From contig DJWO01000009.1 of NCBI GenBank assembly GCA_002441005.1, positions 372,001 to 436,000 on the forward strand: 64,000 nucleotides of DNA, read 5' to 3'. Positions 50,145 through 58,704 of the stretch are shown here, piece after piece. The notes below the pieces were generated by a model. That model was not told where the DNA came from, made no database searches, and was given only the letters and a program-made list of their open reading frames with translations. Both the position numbers and the translations under genes were made by a program. The stretch comes from Candidatus Aminicenantes bacterium UBA6228 (GTDB lineage Bacteria; Acidobacteriota; Aminicenantia; Aminicenantales; Saccharicenantaceae). Positions within the stretch are counted from its first letter, which is position 1, and every line of letters starts with the position of its first letter.

Positions 50145-51707
50145 ATGAAAACATTATCACTGGTGGGAATTCCACTTTTAGCTATTCTGCTTTTAATTCT
50201 GATTTTTGTTTTTCTCAAGCGAAGCCAGGGTCTGAAAGGTATCCTGCAAGCGGAAGAAAAAGCTAAGGAAATTGTCGCCAGAGCAGAACAGGAAGCTGAA
50301 AAAATTAAGAGGCAGGTTGAGGGCGAAGCCCGGGAAAAGGATGTTGCCCGACAGGCTGAGTTTGAAGCTCAGACTAAGGAAAAAAGATATAAGCTAACCG
50401 AGCAGGAACGCCGGCTACTCCATAAAGAAGAAGCTCTGGAGAGACGGTATCAGAATCTGGAAAGAAAAGAAAAAGAATTTTCAGTTAAAGAACGGCGCCT
50501 GTATGCCAGGGAAAAAGAGCTGGAACAGCTCGAGCAAAAAATAAACGAAGCTCTGGAAAAGCAGACTAAGGAACTGGAAAGAATATCAGGGCTGACTCAG
50601 GAAGAAGCTAAAAATATGCTGGTTCGCAAAATTGAAGATGAAGCCAAGCTCCAGGCTATTCAAACAGTCAGGAGAATTGAGGAAGAAACCAAAGAAAAAG
50701 GCAAAGTCTTAGCCCGGGAAATAATTTCCAATGCTATCCAGCGATCAGCAGCCGAACATGTCGTTGAGACCACAGTTTCAGTGGTGGACCTGCCCTCAGA
50801 TGATATGAAAGGCCGGATCATCGGGCGGGAAGGCCGTAATATCCGGGCCCTGGAGATGGCCACCGGGGTGGACATCATAATTGACGATACCCCCGAAGCC
50901 GTTATTCTCTCAAGTTTTGATCCTCTGCGGCGCGAACTGGCCAGAATGGCCATCGAAAAGCTGGTGGCTGACGGCCGGATTCATCCAGCCAGAATTGAGG
51001 ACATTGTCGAACAGGTCAAAGTTGAACTGGAGGAAAAAATAAAACAGGAAGGTGAAAATACTTTACTGGAGCTTGGAATTCAGAACATGCACCCGGAACT
51101 GGTCAAATATTTAGGAAAACTAAAATACCGGACAAGTTACGGGCAAAATGTTCTTCAGCATTCAAAAGAAGTCGCTCTGCTGGCAGCTCTGATGGCCAGG
51201 GAACTTGGCCTGCAGGTGACGGTAGCCCTGAGAGCCGGGCTGCTTCATGATATAGGCAAGGCCGTTGACAAAGACTACGAAGGAACTCATACCGAACTGT
51301 CAGTGGAGTTGACCAAGAAATATGGAGAAATTGAAGCGGTGGTCCAGGCGATTGCCTCTCATCACCGGGATATAGATTTTCCATCGGTGGAAGCTGTTCT
51401 GGTCCAGGCGGCTGATACTCTGTCGGCCGCCAGGCCTGGAGCCCGCCGGGAACTCCTTGAAACTTATGTTCAAAGGCTGGAAAAACTCGAGCAGATTGCT
51501 ACTTCCTTTGAAGGCGTGGCCAAAGCTTTTGCCCTGCAGGCCGGGCGCGAGATACGGATCATTGTTGATGCCCAGAAGATCTCAGATGATCAGGCGGCGG
51601 TCATTGCCCGGGATATTGCTCAGAAAATCAAGGAAGAGCTCGATTATCCTGGCCAGATTAAGGTTATGGTCATCAGAGAAATGAGAGCAGTGGAATATGC
51701 CAGATAA
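50145..51707 (+). CDS. rny: Ribonuclease Y
   Basis: This membrane-anchored endoribonuclease starts mRNA decay. One N-terminal membrane segment (LVGIPLLAILLLILIFVFL) is followed by a long coiled coil (about 35-190), a KH domain (MKGRIIGREGRNIRALE, near 222) and an HD domain with HDIGKAVD (near 367). It has 520 residues. ATG 50145 has GAGGAGG 7 nt upstream, so the in-frame TTG at 50139 is rejected. The end overlaps the next gene by 11 nt, a pairing known from other bacteria (rny-ymdB). Confidence 0.96.
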   Translation: MKTLSLVGIPLLAILLLILIFVFLKRSQGLKGILQAEEKAKEIVARAEQEAEKIKRQVEGEAREKDVARQAEFEAQTKEKRYKLTEQERRLLHKEEALERRYQNLERKEKEFSVKERRLYAREKELEQLEQKINEALEKQTKELERISGLTQEEAKNMLVRKIEDEAKLQAIQTVRRIEEETKEKGKVLAREIISNAIQRSAAEHVVETTVSVVDLPSDDMKGRIIGREGRNIRALEMATGVDIIIDDTPEAVILSSFDPLRRELARMAIEKLVADGRIHPARIEDIVEQVKVELEEKIKQEGENTLLELGIQNMHPELVKYLGKLKYRTSYGQNVLQHSKEVALLAALMARELGLQVTVALRAGLLHDIGKAVDKDYEGTHTELSVELTKKYGEIEAVVQAIASHHRDIDFPSVEAVLVQAADTLSAARPGARRELLETYVQRLEKLEQIATSFEGVAKAFALQAGREIRIIVDAQKISDDQAAVIARDIAQKIKEELDYPGQIKVMVIREMRAVEYAR

Positions 51708-52500
51708 TTTTAAGGTTCTTTTTATTGGAGATATTGTTGGCCGTCCCGGGCGGCGGGCCCTGGGCAAGTTTCTCCCCGATCTTAGAAAAAAATACTGCCC
51801 TGATGTCGTTATCGCCAATGGAGAAAATGCCGCTGGAGGTATCGGCCTGACTGAAGACATTGCCCGGGAACTATTATTACAGGTGGATGTACTGACTTCA
51901 GGCAATCATATCTGGGATAAAAAAGAGGTCTTTAATTACCTGGAGAAAGAACCGCGGCTCATCCGGCCAGCCAATTATCCCGAAGGTAACCCAGGTCATG
52001 GTTATTACCTCTTTCAGAATGAAAATGGAATAAAGGCAGCCGTTCTTAATCTCCAGGGGCGGGTCTTTATGGAACCCGTAGATTGCCCCTTCCGCCGGGC
52101 GGAGAAAGATCTTGAAACCATTTTAGCCCGGACGCCCGTAGTCATTATTGATTTCCACGCTGAGGCTACCTCTGAAAAACAGGCCCTGGCCTGGTTTCTT
52201 GATGGCCGGATATCTGCTCTGATCGGCACCCATACTCACATTCAGACGGCTGATGATAGAATTTTACCAAAGGGAACGGCCTATATATCTGATGTCGGTA
52301 TGGCTGGCGGTTTTGATTCAGTTATCGGCATGAAGCCCGAACAGGCAGTCAGCCGGTTTTTAACCGGCCGGCCGCAAAAGTTTGAGCCAGCTAATGAAGG
52401 CCTGATCCTGGGGGCCGTCCTGATTGAGATTGACTCTCAAACCGGTAAAGCTTTGAGTCTAAAAAGAGAAATGATGATTGAGGATAGTCTTGAAGACTGA
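51697..52500 (+). CDS. YmdB-type metallophosphoesterase
   Basis: This 267-residue protein has LFIGDIVGRPGR, NGENAAGG, TSGNHIWDK, DFHAEATSEK and GTHTHIQTAD, the signature of the YmdB family. Relatives hydrolyse 2',3'-cyclic nucleotides, and in Bacillus YmdB influences biofilm and RNA turnover. It overlaps rny at the start and xseA at the end, so it belongs to the rny-xseA translation-coupled block. Confidence 0.93.
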   Translation: MPDNFKVLFIGDIVGRPGRRALGKFLPDLRKKYCPDVVIANGENAAGGIGLTEDIARELLLQVDVLTSGNHIWDKKEVFNYLEKEPRLIRPANYPEGNPGHGYYLFQNENGIKAAVLNLQGRVFMEPVDCPFRRAEKDLETILARTPVVIIDFHAEATSEKQALAWFLDGRISALIGTHTHIQTADDRILPKGTAYISDVGMAGGFDSVIGMKPEQAVSRFLTGRPQKFEPANEGLILGAVLIEIDSQTGKALSLKREMMIEDSLED

Positions 52501-53875
52501 TAGTCTGATCATTAAGGACAAGGTTTATACCGTCAGCGAGCTAACCAAACTCATCAGTTTTGAACTGGAAAGTTCTTTTCCTTTCGTCTGGGTCGAAGGC
52601 GAAGTTTCCAATCTGAGGCAACCCTCGTCCGGGCATTATTACTTTACTCTGAAAGACGACCAGTCTCAGGAAGAAGTTCAATTAAAGGCTGTCCTCTTCA
52701 AATTTAACGCCAGGCGAATTCAGACCGAGAACAAAATAATTTCAATTCAGCCGAAATTCGAGTTGAAAAACGGAACCAAGGTCATCTGCGGGGGGAAAAT
52801 AGCTGTTTACCAGCCGCGAGGTGAATATCAGCTGGTAGTGGAAAAACTTGAGCCGCTGGGAAAGGGAGCCCTCCAGCTGGCTTTCGAACAACTTAAGGAA
52901 AAACTTCGGACCGAAGGCCTGTTTGATGAAAAATATAAGAAAAAACTGCCCCTTCTGCCCAAACAAATTGGTATTGTCACCTCTCCAACCGGAGCGGCCA
53001 TCAGAGATATCCTGCGTATTCTCGAACGGCGATTTAACCGCCTCCACCTGGTCATTTATCCCGCTCAGGTTCAGGGCGAAGGAGCAGCTGAGCAAATTGC
53101 CGCTGGTCTCGATTATTTCAGGGAAAGAGATGACATTGATGTGGTCATCGTCGGGCGGGGCGGCGGCTCAGTCGAAGACCTGTGGGCTTTCAATGAAGAG
53201 GTGGTGGCCCGGGCTATTTTTAATTGCATGAAAACCAAGCCGGTCATCTCAGCAGTTGGCCATGAAATCGATTTTACCATCGCTGATTTCGTGGCTGATA
53301 TCAGAGCTTCAACTCCCTCAGCTGCGGCTGAAATGGTCGTGGCCAAGGAAGAAGAATTCCGCAATAAAATTGACCAGTTAGCCGCCAGGCTTGGTCAGGC
53401 TGAAAAATATCTTCTCGAAATCAAAAGAAACAAGGTCAATCTCCTGGCCGAAGAGTACATTTACCGTAATTTTCAGGTTAAGCTGATGACTTTAGCTCAA
53501 CGGGTTGATGACCTGAAGACCAGGTCAGTGCGCTCCATGCTTGAAGAAAAGAGGCAGATCAGTGAAAGCCGGGCGCGAGCTGAAGCCCAGGCAGAAAAGC
53601 TCAAACATCTCATCGAACTAAAAATGAAGGACTATGAGGCCGGCTGGGAAAGGCTGGCTTCGGCCCTGTCCAACCTGTCACCTTTGAACATTCTCAAGAA
53701 GGGATATACAATTTGCTGGAAAGCAGGTGGCCTGCTGCCAGTCGTCAAGGCCACTGAGGTTGAACCAGGGGATGATCTGATTGTTTCTTTTTACCGCGGG
53801 GAAATTAACTGCCAGGTAAAAGGCCGTGACCCCCGGATAAAAATAGAATCAAGATTCATCAAGGAGTCAAAATGA
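52490..53875 (+). CDS. xseA: Exodeoxyribonuclease VII large subunit
   Basis: ExoVII degrades single-stranded DNA from both ends. An OB-fold (YTVSELTKLISFELESSF; WVEGEVSNLRQPSSGHYYFTLKD) precedes the catalytic domain with IGIVTSPTGAAIRDIL, GRGGGSVEDLWAFN and SAVGHEIDFTIADFVADIRASTPSAAAE, then a coiled-coil region and a closing NILKKGYTI unit. The TTG at 52490 has GAGG 6 nt upstream; a TTG at 52478 (four more residues) is possible. It overlaps the previous gene and xseB. Confidence 0.95.
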   Translation: MKTDSLIIKDKVYTVSELTKLISFELESSFPFVWVEGEVSNLRQPSSGHYYFTLKDDQSQEEVQLKAVLFKFNARRIQTENKIISIQPKFELKNGTKVICGGKIAVYQPRGEYQLVVEKLEPLGKGALQLAFEQLKEKLRTEGLFDEKYKKKLPLLPKQIGIVTSPTGAAIRDILRILERRFNRLHLVIYPAQVQGEGAAEQIAAGLDYFRERDDIDVVIVGRGGGSVEDLWAFNEEVVARAIFNCMKTKPVISAVGHEIDFTIADFVADIRASTPSAAAEMVVAKEEEFRNKIDQLAARLGQAEKYLLEIKRNKVNLLAEEYIYRNFQVKLMTLAQRVDDLKTRSVRSMLEEKRQISESRARAEAQAEKLKHLIELKMKDYEAGWERLASALSNLSPLNILKKGYTICWKAGGLLPVVKATEVEPGDDLIVSFYRGEINCQVKGRDPRIKIESRFIKESK

Positions 53876-54186
53876 ATACTAAAGGTCGGGAAATGAATTT
53901 TGAAAAAGCCCTGAGTGAACTCGAGCAGATTGTTAACAAACTGGAAAAAGGCGGCCTATCCTTAAATGAATCATTAGCCCTGTTTGAAAAAGGGATAAAA
54001 TTAGCCAGATTCCTGAGATCAGAACTGGACAAAGCAGAGAAAAAGATTGAAATTCTAATCAAGGATGAGAAAGGGGCACTCAAAGCCCAGGAATTTGAAC
54101 TGGAGGATCTGGAGGCTGACTTTAAACAGGAAGAACAAGAAGGAGAAGCTGATCAAGAAGATCTGGACGAGGAAAACGACAAATGA
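53872..54186 (+). CDS. xseB: Exodeoxyribonuclease VII small subunit
   Basis: MNFEKALSELEQIVNKLEKGGLSLNESLALFEKGIKL (read in parts) is the complete XseB domain, a helical hairpin that packs on the XseA coiled coil. The first ATG overlaps the xseA stop and a second ATG lies 24 nt on. The tail of about 35 residues is unusually acidic (QEGEADQEDLDEEND). Confidence 0.93.
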   Translation: MNTKGREMNFEKALSELEQIVNKLEKGGLSLNESLALFEKGIKLARFLRSELDKAEKKIEILIKDEKGALKAQEFELEDLEADFKQEEQEGEADQEDLDEENDK

Positions 54187-54217
54187 ACCGGTAATAATCG
54201 CTGGCCGGGCGTTAATC

Positions 54218-55081
54218 ATGGAACCAATAAAATATCTTGAGAAGAAAAAAACCTGCCTCGAAGAGGCTCTGGCTTCCTATCTGGCCGGGGACGATTCCAG
54301 GGTTTTGGCGGCCATGCGCTATGCAGTCTTCTCCGGAGGCAAGAGAATCCGTCCCATTTTATTACTGGTTTCAGGAGAATATTTCGGTTTAACAGAAAAA
54401 ATCCTCCTGCCCTATGCCTGTGCCATTGAATATATTCACAATTATTCACTGATTCATGATGACCTGCCAGCTATGGACAATGATGATGTCCGGCGCGGGC
54501 AGCCAACCTGCCATAGAAAGTTTGGTGAAGCCTTGGCTCTGCTAGCTGGTGATGGATTGCTATCTCTGGCCTTTCAAATTCTGTTGGCTGCTCCCTGGCC
54601 GCCAGGAGGGCCACGGTTAAAAGAAGAAGTCTGCCACGACATTGCCCGGGCAGCCGGTCCAGCCGGTATGATTGACGGCCAATGGCTTGACCTGAGTTTT
54701 GACCCAGCCGAAACAAATATCAAAACCTATGAAGAACTGGCTAAAAAAAAGACAGCCGGGCTGATCCGGGTATCAGTGGTCAGCGGGGCGAAGCTGGCTT
54801 CAGCCAGCCAGCTTCAGATCAAGGCTCTTGACAGTTATGGAACCAGCCTGGGACTGGCCTGGCAACTAAGAGATGATCTGGAAGATATCAAACAGGACAG
54901 GGTCTCTGCCGGGAATTTCCGTCCTAACCTGGCCAGGTATCTCGGTCCCCAAAAGACGAAAGCTCAGGTCAATAAGTGGCTAAACCAGGCGATTGAGACT
55001 ATTAGGAAAGCTGATATCAACTCCTGCCTCCTCGAGTATTTTGCCACTCAGCTTGAATTCTTACCAGAGAGAGAATCATGA
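54218..55081 (+). CDS. ispA: Polyprenyl synthetase (farnesyl/geranyl diphosphate synthase type)
   Basis: This trans-prenyltransferase joins IPP and allylic diphosphates. Both Asp-rich motifs are present: DDLPAMDNDD and RDDLEDIKQD, with FSGGKRIRPIL in between the N-terminus and the first. 287 residues, as for IspA. The ATG at 54218 (MEPIKYLEK) is the family-like start; the frame extends into xseB but without similarity. It overlaps dxs (ATGA), an isoprenoid pairing. The exact chain length cannot be told from sequence alone. Confidence 0.92.
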   Translation: MEPIKYLEKKKTCLEEALASYLAGDDSRVLAAMRYAVFSGGKRIRPILLLVSGEYFGLTEKILLPYACAIEYIHNYSLIHDDLPAMDNDDVRRGQPTCHRKFGEALALLAGDGLLSLAFQILLAAPWPPGGPRLKEEVCHDIARAAGPAGMIDGQWLDLSFDPAETNIKTYEELAKKKTAGLIRVSVVSGAKLASASQLQIKALDSYGTSLGLAWQLRDDLEDIKQDRVSAGNFRPNLARYLGPQKTKAQVNKWLNQAIETIRKADINSCLLEYFATQLEFLPERES

Positions 55082-56955
55082 GTCCCGAAAAACTTTTGTT
55101 GAAAATAAACTCTCCCCAGGATTTGAAAAACCTGTCGCTGGATGAACTGAAGGAATTGGCTTCAGAAATCAGAGCTAAAATCATCGAAACAGTGTCCCGG
55201 AACGGCGGGCACCTGGCCTCTAATCTCGGAGCGGTTGAGCTGACTCTGGCTCTTCATTATGTTTTTGATTCTCCCCGAGACAAGATTATCTGGGATGTCG
55301 GGCATCAATGTTACACCCATAAGTTAATTACCGGCCGGCGGGAAGCCTTCAGCCGTTTGCGTCAGTCAGGAGGCTTACTTGGTTACCCCAGCCGGGAAGA
55401 AAGCCAGCATGATGTTTATAATACCGGTCACGCTTCTACCGCTCTGTCGGCTGCTCTGGGGCTGGTGGTGGCCAGAGATAAAAAACATGAAGACTATAAT
55501 GTCATCGCCGTAGTTGGAGATGGCAGCCTGACTGGCGGAGTAGCCTATGAGGCTTTAAATCAAATTGGACACCTCCGGGAGAAATTGGTCATTGTTCTGA
55601 ACTATAATGAAATGAGCATCTCGCCAAGCGTTGGAGCTCTTTCCAGCTATCTATCCTATCTGGCCTCAGGCCAGCCTTTTTTGAAGATTAAAGAGCAGAC
55701 CAAATCAGTCTTGAGGTCCATCCCGAAAATTGGGAGGCCTTTAATAAAAACCGCCCGGGCCTTCGAAGACCTGATTAAAAAGACTTTTTTCCCCGGTATC
55801 TTTTTTGAAGAGCTGGGGATCCGTTATGTCGGCCCGATTCACGGGCACAGTCTTCATTCTTTAATTGAAGCTTTTGAAAATGCCAGGGAATATCCTGGTC
55901 CGGTGCTGGTTCACTGTGTTACTCAGAAAGGAAAGGGTTATCGGCCGGCCCAGCTTGACCCGGAAGAGTTTCACAGCGCCTCACCCTTTAATATTAATAC
56001 CGGAGTAACAATCGGCCAGGAAAACAACCCAACTTATTCTCAGGTTTTCGGCGAGGCTATCGCTGATCTGGGCAGCCAGGATGACTCGATCATGGCCATC
56101 ACCGCCGCTATGACCGATGGCACCGGGCTTAATAGGTTTGCGGCTGAACATCCTGACCGTTTTTTTGATGTAGGCATAGCCGAGCAACATGCGGTTAATT
56201 TCGCGGCGGGCCTGGCCATAGCTGGCCTTAAGCCGGTCGTCGCTATTTATTCTACTTTCCTCCAGCGGGCTTATGACCAGATTTTTCATGATGTTTGTCT
56301 AATGGATTTGCCAGTAATTTTCGCCCTCGACCGGGCAGGCTTGGTAGGAGAAGACGGACCAACTCATCAGGGTATTAATGATATTGCTTACCTCAGACAC
56401 CTGCCAAATATGATCCTGATGGCTCCCAAGGATGAAAATGAGCTTCGTCAGATGATTTATTCCGCTTTCCAGTATGGGCATCCAGTCGCCATCAGATTTC
56501 CCAAAGGCAAGGGCATCGGAGTCAAGGTCGACCCCAATTTTTCCTTTCTGCCCGCTGGCCAGGCAGAACTGCTGAAACCGGGCCAGGACCTGATCATTGC
56601 CTATGGCTATCCGGTCAATACCGCTCTGGAAGTGGCGAATCGGTTGGAAGAAAAGGGCCTGTCCTTAGCTGTCATCAATGCCCGCTTTGCCCGGCCACTG
56701 GATGAAGAGTTGATTATCAGCCAGGCTCAAAAAGCCAGGACGATTTTCACTCTGGAAGAGGGTATTCTGGAAGGAGGCTTTGGCACTGCCGTCAGGGAGC
56801 TTCTCGACCGTCAGGGGTTGTATCAGGTCAGGTTCAAAAGTTTTGGCCTGACTTCAGCTCTTTACCCGGTGGGGAAGGCAGAAGAGATAAGAAAACTGCT
56901 GAGGCTCGATGCTGATAGCCTGGTGGAAGATATCAGCCGCTTTTATTCGAGCTAA
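55078..56955 (+). CDS. dxs: 1-deoxy-D-xylulose-5-phosphate synthase
   Basis: It joins pyruvate and glyceraldehyde 3-phosphate in the first step of the MEP isoprenoid pathway. This 625-residue thiamine-diphosphate enzyme has GGHLASNLGAVELTLALH, the cofactor-binding GDGSLTGG (near 147) with a later NEMSIS, and FFDVGIAEQHAV with the catalytic Glu in the transketolase-like second half. Complete. It is translationally coupled to ispA, placing two isoprenoid steps together. Confidence 0.97.
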   Translation: MSPEKLLLKINSPQDLKNLSLDELKELASEIRAKIIETVSRNGGHLASNLGAVELTLALHYVFDSPRDKIIWDVGHQCYTHKLITGRREAFSRLRQSGGLLGYPSREESQHDVYNTGHASTALSAALGLVVARDKKHEDYNVIAVVGDGSLTGGVAYEALNQIGHLREKLVIVLNYNEMSISPSVGALSSYLSYLASGQPFLKIKEQTKSVLRSIPKIGRPLIKTARAFEDLIKKTFFPGIFFEELGIRYVGPIHGHSLHSLIEAFENAREYPGPVLVHCVTQKGKGYRPAQLDPEEFHSASPFNINTGVTIGQENNPTYSQVFGEAIADLGSQDDSIMAITAAMTDGTGLNRFAAEHPDRFFDVGIAEQHAVNFAAGLAIAGLKPVVAIYSTFLQRAYDQIFHDVCLMDLPVIFALDRAGLVGEDGPTHQGINDIAYLRHLPNMILMAPKDENELRQMIYSAFQYGHPVAIRFPKGKGIGVKVDPNFSFLPAGQAELLKPGQDLIIAYGYPVNTALEVANRLEEKGLSLAVINARFARPLDEELIISQAQKARTIFTLEEGILEGGFGTAVRELLDRQGLYQVRFKSFGLTSALYPVGKAEEIRKLLRLDADSLVEDISRFYSS

Positions 56956-56978
56956 AGGCGCTCCGGTCACCCAGCAAA

Positions 56979-57779
56979 ATGAATAAAATCAGACTTGATC
57001 TCCTGCTGGTCGGGCAGGGATTAGCTCCCAGCCAGGAGAAGGCTCAGGCTCTAATTATTTCCGGCCAGGTCAAAGTCAATGGCCAGGCTGTCACCAAACC
57101 AGGCACCCTGATTAGCCCGGATTCTGCTCTGGCTATTGAGCAGTCTTTCCCCTACGTGAGCCGGGCCGGGGCTAAACTGGCCAGGGCTCTTCAGGTTTTT
57201 CCGGTCAAAACCCGGGGAGTTACCGCTCTTGATATTGGCTCATCAACTGGCGGTTTTACCGATTGCCTCCTCCAGGCAGGAGCCCGCCAGGTCTATGCAG
57301 TTGATGTTAATATCAAGCAACTTGACTGGAAACTGGCCCGGGATCCCAGGGTCAAGACTATTGAGAAGAACGCTCGTTATCTGGAGCCCTCCGACTTAAA
57401 AGACGGGCCAGAGCTGGTGGTCATGGATGTGTCCTTTATCTCTATCCTCAAGATCCTGCCAGCTGTAAAAAATATAATCAAACAAGGAGATCTGATCGCT
57501 CTCATCAAACCTCAGTTTGAGGCCCGTCGAAACCAGGTGGGCAAAAAAGGTATAATCAGAAACAGAGAAACCCACCGCCAGGTGCTTGAGCAAGTGCTGG
57601 CTGGAGTAGTCTCTCTTGGCTTTAGTGTCCAGGGGCTGGTGGCCAGTCCTGTTTTAGGACAAAAGGGCAATCAGGAATTTCTGGTCTGGTTAAAGCCTGA
57701 GGCCGGCGGCCTGAGCCAGAATAACCTGAAAAAGATCGTTGAGGAGACGTTAACCGATGGACAGGAAGAAAAAAATTGA
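56979..57779 (+). CDS. tlyA: TlyA-family rRNA 2'-O-methyltransferase
   Basis: An N-terminal S4 RNA-binding domain (RLDLLLVGQGLAPSQEKAQALIISGQVKVNG, read in parts) is followed by an FtsJ-like methyltransferase with LDIGSSTGGFTDCLLQ as AdoMet site and KPQFEA as catalytic-Lys region. Relatives methylate 16S and 23S rRNA, though some are annotated as haemolysins. 266 residues. It overlaps nadK by 23 nt. Confidence 0.92.
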   Translation: MNKIRLDLLLVGQGLAPSQEKAQALIISGQVKVNGQAVTKPGTLISPDSALAIEQSFPYVSRAGAKLARALQVFPVKTRGVTALDIGSSTGGFTDCLLQAGARQVYAVDVNIKQLDWKLARDPRVKTIEKNARYLEPSDLKDGPELVVMDVSFISILKILPAVKNIIKQGDLIALIKPQFEARRNQVGKKGIIRNRETHRQVLEQVLAGVVSLGFSVQGLVASPVLGQKGNQEFLVWLKPEAGGLSQNNLKKIVEETLTDGQEEKN

Positions 57780-58614
57780 CCAAATAGGAATTGCTATTAA
57801 GCCGCATGCTCCGGGAATAGAAAAAATCCTGAAGGAGATCATGAGCTATCTTGAACGGGAGGGGATTAATTGCCTGCTGGAAGAAGCAGCGGCCTGCAAA
57901 ATGAATTTACCTGGCGGTTACCGGCGTGAAGACCTGGCAGCCTTAAGTCAGGCCATCATCGTCCTGGGCGGAGATGGCACCCTGCTGAGTGTTGCTGCCT
58001 CCGCTGCCCGAGCAGGAGTACCGGTCATCGGGCTGAATCTTGGCCGCCTTGGCTTTTTGACTGAAATTCCTGTCGACGAGGCTTTTCCCGTCCTGGAAGC
58101 CTTTTTAAAGGATGAGAATGGCTTCATCAGCCAGCGGACTCTGCTTGAGGTTAAGTATAAAGATCAGGCAGATCTCTGTTTGAATGATGTGGTTTTGAAT
58201 AAAGGGGCTCTGGCCCGGATGATAGAGATGTTGATTTATATCAACGGGCAGGAAGTGACCAGGTTAAAAGGTGATGGCTTAATTATATCCAGCCCAACCG
58301 GCTCTACGGCTTATTCTCTTTCAGCTGGAGGGCCAATCGTTCACCCCGGAGTCGAGACTATCATTCTGACTCCAATCTGCCCCCATACCCTGTCTTTCCG
58401 GCCATTGCTGATTCCGGCTGATTCAGACATCAAAATTAAATTGTTATCGCCGGAAGAAAAAGTCTTTATCACCATTGACGGGCAAAGAGGACAGACCATT
58501 GATAAGAATGAAATAATTGAAATCAGGAAATCTGTTCTGGAACTTCAGCTGGTGACCTCTCCCTGGCGCAGCTATTACAACCTGGTTAAAGAAAAGCTTG
58601 GCTGGGCTGAATAG
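57757..58614 (+). CDS. nadK: NAD kinase
   Basis: It makes NADP from NAD and ATP. This 285-residue protein has the GGDGTLL motif (VLGGDGTLLSVA), GLNLGRLGFLTE, the NDVVLNKG block and the diacylglycerol-kinase-like SPTGSTAYSLSAGGPIVHP loop. It starts inside tlyA (ATG 57757). It is followed by 90 nt with a fresh promoter before glgA. Confidence 0.96.
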   Translation: MDRKKKIDQIGIAIKPHAPGIEKILKEIMSYLEREGINCLLEEAAACKMNLPGGYRREDLAALSQAIIVLGGDGTLLSVAASAARAGVPVIGLNLGRLGFLTEIPVDEAFPVLEAFLKDENGFISQRTLLEVKYKDQADLCLNDVVLNKGALARMIEMLIYINGQEVTRLKGDGLIISSPTGSTAYSLSAGGPIVHPGVETIILTPICPHTLSFRPLLIPADSDIKIKLLSPEEKVFITIDGQRGQTIDKNEIIEIRKSVLELQLVTSPWRSYYNLVKEKLGWAE

Positions 58615-58659
58615 CCCCGGCTAATTTAATTCTCTCCCGTAAGGCAGTTCCCTGTTGGT

Positions 58660-58688
58660 TTGATTTTTGAATCTAAGACAGCTATTAT
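58660..58688 (+). promoter_or_regulatory. Promoter of glgA-trxA
   Basis: TTGATT (58660-58665) and TATTAT (58683-58688) are spaced by 17 nt. The predicted start is about 10 nt before the glgA ATG, giving a very short leader with an AAGGG site. Confidence 0.5.
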
Positions 58689-58704
58689 TTTTATCTAAGG
58701 GAAA